In this document: one piece after another, positions 13,910 through 22,772 of the stretch
Layout: each line of letters begins with the position of its first letter
Numbering within the stretch: position 1 is the first letter of the stretch
Assembly: GCA_946482595.1 (NCBI GenBank)
Contig: CAMLSD010000030.1
Location: 1 to 43,442, forward strand
DNA from: an uncultured Comamonadaceae bacterium
GTDB taxonomy: Bacteria; Pseudomonadota; Gammaproteobacteria; Burkholderiales; Burkholderiaceae
Direction: 5' to 3'
DNA: 43,442 nucleotides
Made by a program: the position numbers and the translations under genes
Notes under the pieces: generated by a model
Seen by the model: the letters and a program-made list of their open reading frames with translations, nothing else
What the model was told of the DNA's origin: nothing
Database searches by the model: none

Positions 13910-14410
13910 TCAGAGCTTGATCGGAAAGTCCGGCCCGAGCGGGTTGGGCGGCGCGGGTTCGGGCGGCGGGTCGTCAGGCGCGTCGATGTCCGACCAGTCG
14001 GTGATGGGCGCGTTCTCGGGCAGCGTGCTGCCGCGCGCCTGGGCCTCGGCCACCAGCGAGGCCACCCGCTCGCGCCGCGCCCGCACCGGGAACTCCTCGG
14101 TGTGGTCATAGGGGGTGTCGACATCGCTGCCGATGCGCCAGTAGACATACCCGGCCCGCACCTGGAGCTGCTGCCACAGGGTGTCCCGGATGCGCTTTTC
14201 GATGATCTTGCTGAGCAGCAGCAGCTCGGGCTGCCAGACGTTCAGCCGCACGAACAGCATGATGCCCGGCACACCGCCGTCGGTACCGCCAAAGCTGCGC
14301 AGGCCGACCTCGGCCCCGCCGGCGGACAGGCCGTGGTGTTCGAGCACGGCACGGGTGACGGCCAGGATGCGGTCACGCAGGAGATCGGCTTGTTGCATGT
14401 CGTGTGCCAT
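13910..14410 (-). CDS. conserved-looking small protein of unknown function
   Basis: 166 residues from the ATG at 14408-14410; a more upstream start at 14482 would run into the neighbouring promoter region. I do not recognise a family. The N-terminal half is helical (QADLLRDRILAVTRAVLEHHG). The middle has a compact beta/alpha-like stretch (GIMLFVRLNVWQPELLLLSKIIEKRIRD). It is followed by an aromatic segment VRAGYVYWRIGSDVDTPYDH, a charged helix and a Pro/Asp-rich tail (about 140-166). It has no signal peptide or TM segment, so it is probably cytosolic. It is the only gene of the signalling island on the minus strand besides the final cyclase, is convergent with the LOV gene (14-bp gap) and divergent from the next kinase (89-bp gap). 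Confidence 0.65.
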   Translation of the reverse strand: MAHDMQQADLLRDRILAVTRAVLEHHGLSAGGAEVGLRSFGGTDGGVPGIMLFVRLNVWQPELLLLSKIIEKRIRDTLWQQLQVRAGYVYWRIGSDVDTPYDHTEEFPVRARRERVASLVAEAQARGSTLPENAPITDWSDIDAPDDPPPEPAPPNPLGPDFPIKL

Positions 14411-14499
14411 GAGGCAGCCCTCGCGCGCCTGGGCGCCGGTGAGCGAACCTGCATGGTAGGCCGAGGCCCGTCCACCATGCAAGCCGCAGGAGAGTCTTC

Positions 14500-16410
<1,911 letters not shown>

Positions 16411-16455
16411 ATGCCACACCGCGCAAACGTGGTGCCCGCCCCCAGGACCCTCATC

Positions 16456-16935
16456 ATGCCGATGCATGCCAGCCCGTCGGCCATCCTCATGGCCGACGAC
16501 GATCCCGATGACCGTCTGATGACCGAAGAGGCCTTTGCCGAATGCGGCGTGGGCCACCCCTTGCGCTTTGTTGTCGATGGCGAAGCCCTGCTCGACTACC
16601 TGCTGCGACGCGGGCCCTATGCCGACGAACAGGCCTACCCCATGCCCTGCCTGATCCTGCTGGACCTGAACATGCCGCGCAAGGACGGCCGCGAAGCGCT
16701 GCAGGAGATCAAGTCGCATCCGCAACTGCGCCAGATCCCGGTGGTCGTGTTCACCACCTCGAAGTCCGACGAGGACGTGCGACGCAGCTACGAGGATGGA
16801 AGCAACTCCTTCATCACCAAACCGGTGAGCTTCACCGGCCTGCTGGACATCGTGCACATCCTGGGCCGGTACTGGCTGGACCTCGTGCGCCTGCCCAGTG
16901 GCCCCGCGCCCGTGGCGGGGCCTGCCTCCCGCTGA
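16456..16935 (+). CDS. stand-alone Rcp1-type response regulator (second copy)
   Basis: 159-residue single receiver domain: ADDDPDD pocket (residues 13-19), phospho-acceptor D70 in LILLDLNMPRKDGREAL, Thr100/Thr101 and Lys122 (ITKP). Same numbering and ending (RYWLDLVRLP) as the receiver at 10209, so a clear paralogue and the likely partner of the kinase at 14500. ATG 16456 gives the family N-terminus and has AGGA upstream; an ATG at 16411 directly abuts the kinase stop and would add 15 residues. The short Gly/Pro/Ala tail (GPAPVAGPASR) is encoded by a GC hairpin. Confidence 0.9.
   Translation: MPMHASPSAILMADDDPDDRLMTEEAFAECGVGHPLRFVVDGEALLDYLLRRGPYADEQAYPMPCLILLDLNMPRKDGREALQEIKSHPQLRQIPVVVFTTSKSDEDVRRSYEDGSNSFITKPVSFTGLLDIVHILGRYWLDLVRLPSGPAPVAGPASR
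16900..16922 (+). terminator. GC hairpin overlapping the end of the receiver gene
   Basis: Perfect 8-bp stem GGCCCCGC/GCGGGGCC with a 7-base loop, within the last codons of the receiver gene at 16456. There is no T tract after it. It lies just before the convergent end of the cyclase gene, where a terminator is expected, but function is not proven. Confidence 0.4.
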
Positions 16936-16972
16936 CACGTTCGCCGGCCGCAGGTGCCGCCGGGTTCGCGGC

Positions 16973-18895
16973 TCAGGCGTCGTGCCGGTGATCGGCCTCG
17001 GCCCAGCTGAAGCGGTTGCGCCCGGCAGCCTTGGCGGCGTACATCGCGTGGTCGGCATGCGCGACCAGGTGGGCCAGGTCGCGCCCGTGCAGCGGGAACA
17101 GCGCTGCCCCCACACTGCCCGAAATGTTCACTGACTCACCCTCGACCACAAAGGGCTGGGCCAGCGCCTGCAGTACCTTCAGCGCCACCACCTCGGCATC
17201 GTCCTCCTGGGTCAGCACCGTCAGGATGATGCCGAACTCGTCCCCGCCGAAGCGGGCCACCGTGTCCTCGGCCCGGACACAGCCTTCGAGCCGGCGTGCC
17301 ACCTGCTGCAGCAGCAGGTCGCCGGCGGCGTGACCCCGGCTGTCGTTGACCGCCTTGAACCCGTCGAGGTCGATGTAGAGCATCGCGGCCAGCCGGTCGT
17401 GACGACGGGCCGACTCGAGCACACGCTCGAAGCGGTCCTCGAACATCACCCGGTTGGGCAGGCCGGTCAGCGCATCGTGCAGCGCGTCGTGCGACAGGCG
17501 GGCCTCCAGGTCCTTGCGCGCGGTGACGTCCTGCACCACCGCCACCAGGAAGTCGGGGCGACCGGCCGCATCCTTCACGACACCCAGCGCTTCGCAGACC
17601 CACAGCACGGTGCCGTCCTTGCGTCGGTAGGGCTTTTCGATCTCGGGTGAAAACACCGGCGAGGCTGCCGACAGGCGATGGGCCAGGAACTGCCGCGCCT
17701 CGTCGCGACGGGCCGGTTCGCCCAGGTCGAAGACGGTGCGCTCCATCAGCTCGTGTTCGGCATACCCCAGCAGGCGACAGAGCTTGTCGTTGGCACGCAG
17801 GATGCGACCGTCGGGTGCCACATGCATGATGCCCATGGCGGCCTGATCGAAGGTGGCCTTGAAGAGCGCCTCGCTGGCCTGCAGGGCCTCGGCCACGCGG
17901 CGCTGGCGCGCCAGCATCAGGATCAGCAGCCCGCCGGCCACCAGCAGGCCGGCCGTGGCCGTGGCCGCCACCGCCAGGTAGGTGACGCGGCGCTGACGCA
18001 CCGGCGCCATCTCCGCCTCGTAGGCCGTGCCCACGGCCACCATCAGCGGATAGCCCGCCATGGTGCGGTAGCTCACGATACGCGCCACCCCGTCGGGTGC
18101 GTCCCCCTCGTCGAGCAGCTCACCCTCCGGCGCGGCCTGGCGCCGCCGGAACCAGACGCGGTCTGATGCGTCGCCGCCAAAGGTGGTCTGCCCGCCAAGC
18201 TTGCGCCCGCGCACCACCCCGTCCAGGCCGGTGAGCTCGAGCAGGCCCTGTTCGCCCAGCGCCGCCTGCCGATGGAAGTCGGTGAAGTTGGCCGGGTCGA
18301 CCGACATCACCACCACGCCGCCAAAGCTGCCGTCGTTGCGCGTGATGCGCAGCGACATCGGCACCTGCCACCGTCCTGACACACGCCCGAGCACCGGCGG
18401 GCTCACGAACAGCAGGTCCTGGTCGGCCTGCCGCTGGGCGTTGAAGAACTCACGGTCGGCATAGTTCACCCGTCCTGTCGCACGCGGCGTGCTGCTGGCG
18501 ACGATGTCGCCGTGCTCGTCCACCACACTGACGATGGTGAACATCGCCTCGCGGATGACCCCGCGCTCCACCCATGCGAGCAGGTCGATCGCCGGGCCGT
18601 GCAGGCGGTACTGCTCACGCACGAACGCTGCCACCTGCTCGGCCGCCTTGAGTGTGCGAAACACCTGCTGTTCGAAGGCAATGGCCAGGTTCGCATTCGC
18701 CTTCTTGGCCGCCGCCACCGCCTGTTCGCGCTCGAACGCGATGCGCTGCAGGGCGGTGGCCCAGATGCCCACGCTCGCCACCACACACACCAGCGCGATC
18801 AGCACCGTCAGCGACACGCTGGCGCGCACGCACCGGGGCGAGGGCAGTTTTCGGGCCTTGCTGCGCGCCGCGCGCGCAGGCCGGTGTGGCGTCAT
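16973..18895 (-). CDS. membrane diguanylate cyclase: dCache-like sensor, PAS, GGDEF
   Basis: 640 residues. TM 1 at about 27-48 and TM 2 at about 304-328 flank a roughly 250-residue periplasmic sensor domain. This contains the DxxGxIVASS and YADREFFNAQR pattern of double-Cache domains (residues 120-160). PAS domain at 340-462 (ending VQDVTARKDLEARL). GGDEF domain at 465-630 has DALTGLPNR, YIDLDGFKAVNDSRGH and a canonical GGDEF (550-554). An intact RxxD inhibitory I-site (R541-D544) lies five residues upstream. It should make c-di-GMP from two GTP in response to an extracellular small molecule and be product-inhibited (family knowledge). ATG 18893-18895 was chosen because the positively charged N-terminus then leads directly to TM 1; longer starts run into the divergent gene. 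It is convergent with the second kinase-receiver pair. Confidence 0.92.
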   Translation of the reverse strand: MTPHRPARAARSKARKLPSPRCVRASVSLTVLIALVCVVASVGIWATALQRIAFEREQAVAAAKKANANLAIAFEQQVFRTLKAAEQVAAFVREQYRLHGPAIDLLAWVERGVIREAMFTIVSVVDEHGDIVASSTPRATGRVNYADREFFNAQRQADQDLLFVSPPVLGRVSGRWQVPMSLRITRNDGSFGGVVVMSVDPANFTDFHRQAALGEQGLLELTGLDGVVRGRKLGGQTTFGGDASDRVWFRRRQAAPEGELLDEGDAPDGVARIVSYRTMAGYPLMVAVGTAYEAEMAPVRQRRVTYLAVAATATAGLLVAGGLLILMLARQRRVAEALQASEALFKATFDQAAMGIMHVAPDGRILRANDKLCRLLGYAEHELMERTVFDLGEPARRDEARQFLAHRLSAASPVFSPEIEKPYRRKDGTVLWVCEALGVVKDAAGRPDFLVAVVQDVTARKDLEARLSHDALHDALTGLPNRVMFEDRFERVLESARRHDRLAAMLYIDLDGFKAVNDSRGHAAGDLLLQQVARRLEGCVRAEDTVARFGGDEFGIILTVLTQEDDAEVVALKVLQALAQPFVVEGESVNISGSVGAALFPLHGRDLAHLVAHADHAMYAAKAAGRNRFSWAEADHRHDA

Positions 18896-19008
18896 TGCTG
18901 GGTTCTGGAGGGTCGACAGCCCCGAATCTACCGCTTTGGCAGCAAGCCGCAAGATCACGCGAGCCATGCACCCTGGCATGATCGGCCGGCCCGGTGCAGA
19001 CTCCCGGC

Positions 19009-19569
19009 ATGACAAATCCGGTCGTGGAATGGTTTGGTGATGCGTTCCTGCAGCTCGATCCGCTGCTGCAGGCACTGCATCGGGACGGAGGACAACTCAG
19101 CGGCACGGTGGACATCCGCATCGCCCGTGGCCTGGCCGGTGTGCTGGGGCGCCGCCTGGCGCGCCGGCTCGGGCTGCCGCCGCAGGCGGGGCCGGTGCCG
19201 CTGGAGGTGAACATCGCACACGACGGGCGCGCACTGCACTGGGCGCGCACCTTCCATCCCGGACACAGGATGGTTTCGGTCTTCGTGCCGCACGGCCGCT
19301 ATCCCGAAGGTTGCTGGCATGAGACCACCGGCCCCCTGAAGCTCAAGCTGGGCGTCGACCTGCAACAAGGCGGCTGGTTCTGGGTGCAGCGTGAGGTGCG
19401 CATGCTGGGCCTGCCCTTGCCGTTGTGGCTGTTTCCGGCCTCGCGCGCCTACAAACGGGTGGTCGATGGCCGGTACGAGTTCTCTGTGTCGTTCACCGTG
19501 CCGGTGCTGGGCGAACTGCTTGGTTACGGCGGGCTGCTGGAGCCGCGGCCTGCGGGTGCTGCACGCTGA
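19009..19569 (+). CDS. DUF4166-family protein
   Basis: 186 residues. The order of elements matches the DUF4166 family as I know it: an N-terminal helix WFGDAFLQLDPLLQALH, then LSGTVDIRIARG, LARRLGLPPQAGPVPLEV, a WARTF strand, the acidic GPLKLKLGVD and the FSVSFTVPVLGELLGYGG ending. No catalytic function is known to me for this family; members occur alone or fused to short-chain dehydrogenase-like domains. No TM or signal sequence. ATG 19009 fits the family start; a GTG at 18994 is also in frame. It is divergent from the cyclase (113-bp gap, no clear promoter pair) and followed by a stem-loop 20 bp after the stop. Confidence 0.75.
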   Translation: MTNPVVEWFGDAFLQLDPLLQALHRDGGQLSGTVDIRIARGLAGVLGRRLARRLGLPPQAGPVPLEVNIAHDGRALHWARTFHPGHRMVSVFVPHGRYPEGCWHETTGPLKLKLGVDLQQGGWFWVQREVRMLGLPLPLWLFPASRAYKRVVDGRYEFSVSFTVPVLGELLGYGGLLEPRPAGAAR

Positions 19570-19589
19570 ACCAGGTGATCCCAGACGGT

Positions 19590-19614
19590 TGCCGTTGAGG
19601 AATGCTCAACGGCA
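19590..19614 (+). terminator. perfect stem-loop after the DUF4166 gene
   Basis: 10-bp perfect stem TGCCGTTGAG/CTCAACGGCA with loop GAATG, 20 bp downstream of the stop at 19569. No T run follows, so it may be a terminator or an mRNA 3'-end stabiliser. The remaining about 130 bp up to the next gene show nothing else clear. Confidence 0.5.
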
Positions 19615-19744
19615 GCATGAGAACTTCGCGATTCCGTCGGCCACGGTGTCGTGGCTACAGTCGAGCCGGGTCAGGGCCGTCGACGGGCCGCCCATCCCGT
19701 TCCGTCCCGCCGGCCTGCTTTGCCTTGTCGGCCCGACGCCCCGG

Positions 19745-20593
19745 ATGACCATGGAGTCAGGCATGCGCTGGTTCTCGATCGACGACCCGACGTTCGCACG
19801 CTTTCCGATGTGGATGCGCACCTTCGGCATGGCCGAGCAGGATGGCGGCATCCATCTGCCCGCGGCGCTGGCCGGCCCGGAGGATCAGGTCCTGCGGCGC
19901 GCATCGAACCAGTGCGTGCCCTGGGCGATACGACTCGAACATGCCTACCTGCCGGCTGACTGGCTGGCGGCCGAGTTCCCGCAGGTGAGGGAGGTCTGCC
20001 GCAAGCTGCTCATCGCCGCTGAGCAGGTGCGGCCCACCGTCCTGCAGACCATCCTTCGTTACCTCGATCTGGTCGGCCAGTGCGAACCCGGGTGCAACAG
20101 CGGGGGCAACAGCGGGGGCAACGGCGGGGGCAACACCGGGTGCGCCGCCGTGGGTGATGGCCTGGACGACACGGCGCACTCCCTGATCCTGGACCGGGAG
20201 AACCATCCGCGACAGCAGATCGCGGACACCCTGCGTTTTGTTCCGATCGCCCTGGGACGTCGCGTGCTGGCCAGCAAGGGCATCGAGTTCTCGGACACCT
20301 ACCTGATGCTGTCGGCGGACGGGCAGGAACTGTGTCGCGGCCTGTTCCGCGAGAACCCGACCTACGTCCAGACGCTCGAGCTGCCCTCGCGCATGCTGCC
20401 CGAGGCCGTCGTCCGCCGGCTGGCCATGCGCTCACCCGAAGTGGTGCGCTTGCGAGATGTCCTGCGGGCCGCCCGCGATCCGGCGGGCCTCAGGACACTG
20501 CCCGTCTCGTTTTTTGTCTCGCCGCCGACCCCGCACGGGCTGGCGCGGGCCAACGAACGGGCTCAGGCCTTCGCGCAAGCGCCTGCGGCTTGA
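19745..20593 (+). CDS. unknown protein with an Asn/Gly repeat insert
   Basis: 282 residues, no family recognised. The N-terminal third is aromatic and acidic (MRWFSIDDPTFARFPMWMR). A helical region follows with EVCRKLLIAAEQVRPTVLQ, and then, at residues 118-138, a low-complexity insert NSGGNSGGNGGGNTGC flanked by Cys residues. The C-terminal half contains LILDRENHPRQQIADTL, GRRVLASKGIEF and a long amphipathic Arg/Val/Leu-rich region. No signal peptide or TM segment. Codon use looks like the neighbours, and there is no overlap with a stronger frame after 19570, so I accept it as real. The start may be ATG 19745, 19751 or 19763. It is convergent with the quinone reductase gene (12-bp gap). Confidence 0.65.
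   Translation: MTMESGMRWFSIDDPTFARFPMWMRTFGMAEQDGGIHLPAALAGPEDQVLRRASNQCVPWAIRLEHAYLPADWLAAEFPQVREVCRKLLIAAEQVRPTVLQTILRYLDLVGQCEPGCNSGGNSGGNGGGNTGCAAVGDGLDDTAHSLILDRENHPRQQIADTLRFVPIALGRRVLASKGIEFSDTYLMLSADGQELCRGLFRENPTYVQTLELPSRMLPEAVVRRLAMRSPEVVRLRDVLRAARDPAGLRTLPVSFFVSPPTPHGLARANERAQAFAQAPAA
20096..20143 (+). repeat. 12-bp tandem repeat, four units, in-frame
   Basis: Units AACAGCGGGGGC, AACAGCGGGGGC, AACGGCGGGGGC and AACACCGGGTGC run head to tail. Because 12 is a multiple of three, each unit adds four residues (N-S/G/T-G-G/C) to the surrounding protein without shifting the frame. The first two units are identical, so the array may change copy number by slippage. Confidence 0.9.
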
Positions 20594-20605
20594 ACGTCGC
20601 CGCGC

Positions 20606-21193
20606 TCACACCCCCTGCGCCCCCAGCCGCTGCACCTGGCCCAGCCAGCGGGCCACGGCGCCGGGGCGAGGTTCGCTCGCGCCCGAGAGGTGGGTGAAGC
20701 GGGAGGGGCGGATGCCCACGAACCCCAGGATCTGGCCGCGCAGCTGCCAGATGAGCGCATTGCGGTAGATCAGCCGCATGAACCAGCCCGGTGTGTCGGA
20801 GGTGAGGATCACCCGGGCGCTGCGCCCTTGCAGCAGCGGCGCGGGCAAGCCGACGCGGGTGGGGTTGCGCGGGTCGAAGGTTCGACCGGGCAGGAAGGCG
20901 CGGTCGATCAGGCCCTTGAGCTTGGCCGGCAGTCCGCCCCACCACATGGGCGTGACCAGCACGAAGTGTTCGCTCCAGGCCAGGTCCTGCAGCGTCTGCT
21001 CGAGCGCGGGTTCGAGCGGTTTGCTGGCGCGGAAGCTGGCCTGGCCGAAGTCGGCGTCGAACTGCAGGTCGTGCAGGTGAGTGAGCCTGACCTCATGGCC
21101 GGCGGCGCGGGCGGCGTCGGCGTAGGCCAACGCCAGGCTGCGTGACAGCGAACCGGCCGCCGGATGGCCGTCGAGGATGTAGATGCGCTTCAT
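20606..21193 (-). CDS. NAD(P)H:quinone oxidoreductase-like flavoprotein (Flavodoxin_2 fold)
   Basis: 195 residues. Flavodoxin-like fold with N-terminal strand KRIYILDGHPAAGSLSRSLA (phosphate-binding region), then VTPMWWGGLPAKLKGLIDRAFLPGRTF (residues about 80-107), the signature of the MdaB/KefF/NQO-type family binding FMN or FAD. Such enzymes reduce quinones or related electrophiles by two electrons (family knowledge); the physiological substrate is not readable here. The divergent TetR gene and two operators over its promoter indicate inducible expression, probably by an electrophile or drug-like compound (inference). Confidence 0.88.
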   Translation of the reverse strand: MKRIYILDGHPAAGSLSRSLALAYADAARAAGHEVRLTHLHDLQFDADFGQASFRASKPLEPALEQTLQDLAWSEHFVLVTPMWWGGLPAKLKGLIDRAFLPGRTFDPRNPTRVGLPAPLLQGRSARVILTSDTPGWFMRLIYRNALIWQLRGQILGFVGIRPSRFTHLSGASEPRPGAVARWLGQVQRLGAQGV

Positions 21194-21208
21194 GGGTGCC
21201 CCATTTAA

Positions 21209-21220
21209 TGACCGTGGTCA
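21209..21220. promoter_or_regulatory. TetR-type operator, site 1
   Basis: TGACC GT GGTCA, perfect 5-bp arms with a 2-bp centre, next to the -10 of the reductase promoter on its downstream side. Together with site 2 it defines a shared AATGAC-N4-GTCAA pattern. Confidence 0.7.
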
Positions 21221-21249
21221 ATTATTGGCGCAAAAATGACTGCGGTCAA
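21221..21249 (-). promoter_or_regulatory. sigma-70 promoter of the quinone reductase gene
   Basis: Read on the minus strand: TTGACC (21244-21249), exactly 17 bp, AATAAT (21221-21226). It drives the gene starting at 21193. Both TetR-type palindromes overlap or touch its core elements, so binding would block polymerase. Confidence 0.75.
21237..21248. promoter_or_regulatory. TetR-type operator, site 2
   Basis: TGAC TGCG GTCA, 4-bp perfect arms with the same flanks as site 1, centred 28 bp from it and covering the -35 of the reductase promoter. The shared sequence and regular spacing make an operator pair for the divergent TetR protein likely. Confidence 0.7.
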
Positions 21250-21266
21250 CTTTTGCGAGAGCGTCT

Positions 21267-21296
21267 TTGACGCGGGCTGCCGGCTCATGCCATAGT
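21267..21296 (+). promoter_or_regulatory. candidate promoter of the tetR gene
   Basis: TTGACG (21267-21272), 18-bp spacer, CATAGT (21291-21296). The start codon follows 7 bp later, so a transcript from here would be nearly leaderless. Confidence 0.45.
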
Positions 21297-21303
21297 CGCC
21301 GCC

Positions 21304-21897
21304 ATGCGCAAGGCCGTCCAGCAACGAACCCTCGAAACCCGCGCACGGCTGGTGGCCGTCGCCCATGAACTCATCGCCCAGGGCAGCTACGAGTCGCTGC
21401 GCATCGAGGAGATCGTGCTGCGTGCCGGCGTGGCCAAGGGCACCTTCTTCGCGCACTTTGTCGACAAGGATTCGCTGATGGACCTGCTCATCGGCGAACG
21501 CATCGATGCGCTGCTCGACCAGGCCCAGGCCCGCACGCCGCCGGCCAATGCCGACCAGGTGGTCGAGCGGCTGCTGCCGCTGCTCGACTTCATGACCTCG
21601 GAACGGTATGTGTTCGACGTGATGCTGCGCCGCTCGGGCGCAGCCGCCCACGAGGACATCGGCCCGATCGCACTGAGTCTGGGCCGGATGACCGGCATCG
21701 TGGCGCAATGGCTCACGAAGGGACGCTTTCGCACCGATGTGCCGGCCGACGTGCTGGCCGAAGGGGTCGAGGCCTTTGTGGTGCAGGTGGTCGCGCTGAA
21801 CTTCTGTGCGCTGCACAACCAGACCGGGCTCAGGTCCCGACTGAAGACCTACCTGCGGGCCTGGCTGAATGCGCCGGCGCCCGCCTCAGGTGGCTGA
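21304..21897 (+). CDS. TetR/AcrR-family repressor
   Basis: 197 residues. N-terminal HTH (about residues 12-58): TRARLVAVAHELIAQGSYESL, IEEIVLRAGVAKGTFFAHFVDKDSL, with recognition helix AKGTFFAHF. The ligand domain is helical and unassigned. The divergent quinone reductase gene and the paired palindromes between them fit local, ligand-relieved repression, with autoregulation possible (inference from layout). The last four codons overlap the end of the convergent YihY gene (21886-21897). No good ribosome-binding site precedes the ATG, in line with a leaderless message. Confidence 0.9.
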   Translation: MRKAVQQRTLETRARLVAVAHELIAQGSYESLRIEEIVLRAGVAKGTFFAHFVDKDSLMDLLIGERIDALLDQAQARTPPANADQVVERLLPLLDFMTSERYVFDVMLRRSGAAAHEDIGPIALSLGRMTGIVAQWLTKGRFRTDVPADVLAEGVEAFVVQVVALNFCALHNQTGLRSRLKTYLRAWLNAPAPASGG

Positions 21898-22734
21898 CCG
21901 CCTGCGCCGGCCTGCGCCGCCCGCGGATGCGCCCCCCCGGCCGCGCGATGCCGTCGCGCTGGCCGCCACCAGCGCCGCCGCCAGGGTGGCCAGCCACGAG
22001 AAGTAGACCCACAACAGGAAGATCGGCAGCACCGCAAACGCACCGTACACGGTGCGGTAGGTCGGCAGCGTCAGCACATAGGCCGCAAATCCGCGTTTGC
22101 CCAGTTCAAGCGCGACACTGGCCAGCAGCGCCGCCAGCAGCGTGTCACGCCAGCGCACCGGCGTGTTGGGCACGGTGTGGAACAGCGCAGCCAGCACCAC
22201 GAAACTCAGCGCGACAGGGCCCAGCGTCAGCACGAACTCGGCCGACGGCGACAGGCTGCGCAGCCAGCCCTGCGACGCGCCGAGCAGCTTGGAGGTGGCC
22301 CACAGGCTCACGCCCAGCACCGGCGGCCCGGCCGCCAGCATCAGCAGGTACAGACCCAGGCGCCTGAGCAGCGGCCGGCCCTGGCGCACCTGCCAGATCT
22401 GGTTCAGCGCGTTCTCGACGGTGAGCATCATCGCCAGGGCCGCCACCAGCAGGAAGGCGGAGCCGGCCCAGGTCAGGCCATGGGCATTGGCGGCAAACTG
22501 ACCCAGATGGCGCAGCACGGTGCGCGCCATCTCGGCGGGCAGCAGGCTGCGCAGCAGGTGGTCTTCGATGGCGCGCTGGAACTGCTGGAAGGCCGGGAAG
22601 CGGGTGAACAGTGCAAAGCCCACCGTGACCAGGGGCACGAGCGACAGCACGGTCGTGAAGGTCAGGCTGCCGGCGACCTGGGCCAGCTGGGCCTCGCGCG
22701 CTCGGCGCACGAGGAGACGGAGTCGGGGAGTCAT
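21886..22734 (-). CDS. YihY/virulence-factor BrkB-family membrane protein
   Basis: 282 residues with six hydrophobic segments, the usual architecture of this family. Typical stretches are AGSLTFTTVLSLVPLVTV near the N-terminus, ENALNQIWQVRQGRP, LFHTVPNTPVRWRDTLLAA and FAVLPIFLLWVYFSWLATL. It sits in the inner membrane; the family function is not firmly settled (once annotated as RNase BN, which is incorrect). The C-terminus is a basic, Gly/Arg-rich tail. ATG 22732-22734 gives the family start; the open frame continues much further upstream but overlaps the regulator gene on the same strand. It ends in a 12-bp convergent overlap with tetR. Confidence 0.9.
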   Translation of the reverse strand: MTPRLRLLVRRAREAQLAQVAGSLTFTTVLSLVPLVTVGFALFTRFPAFQQFQRAIEDHLLRSLLPAEMARTVLRHLGQFAANAHGLTWAGSAFLLVAALAMMLTVENALNQIWQVRQGRPLLRRLGLYLLMLAAGPPVLGVSLWATSKLLGASQGWLRSLSPSAEFVLTLGPVALSFVVLAALFHTVPNTPVRWRDTLLAALLASVALELGKRGFAAYVLTLPTYRTVYGAFAVLPIFLLWVYFSWLATLAAALVAASATASRGRGGASAGGAGRRRRSAT

Positions 22735-22772
22735 GCGGGAGCAACGGGGCAAACGTGCGTGATTGTGCGGTC

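Noticed and set aside
19391..19744. Upstream extension of the unknown protein gene
   Set aside because: It overlaps the DUF4166 gene in another frame and crosses a stem-loop; the ATG at 19745 or just after is more likely.
20087..20150. Short repeats as a CRISPR array
   Set aside because: Units of 12 bp are contiguous without spacers and are in frame inside a gene.
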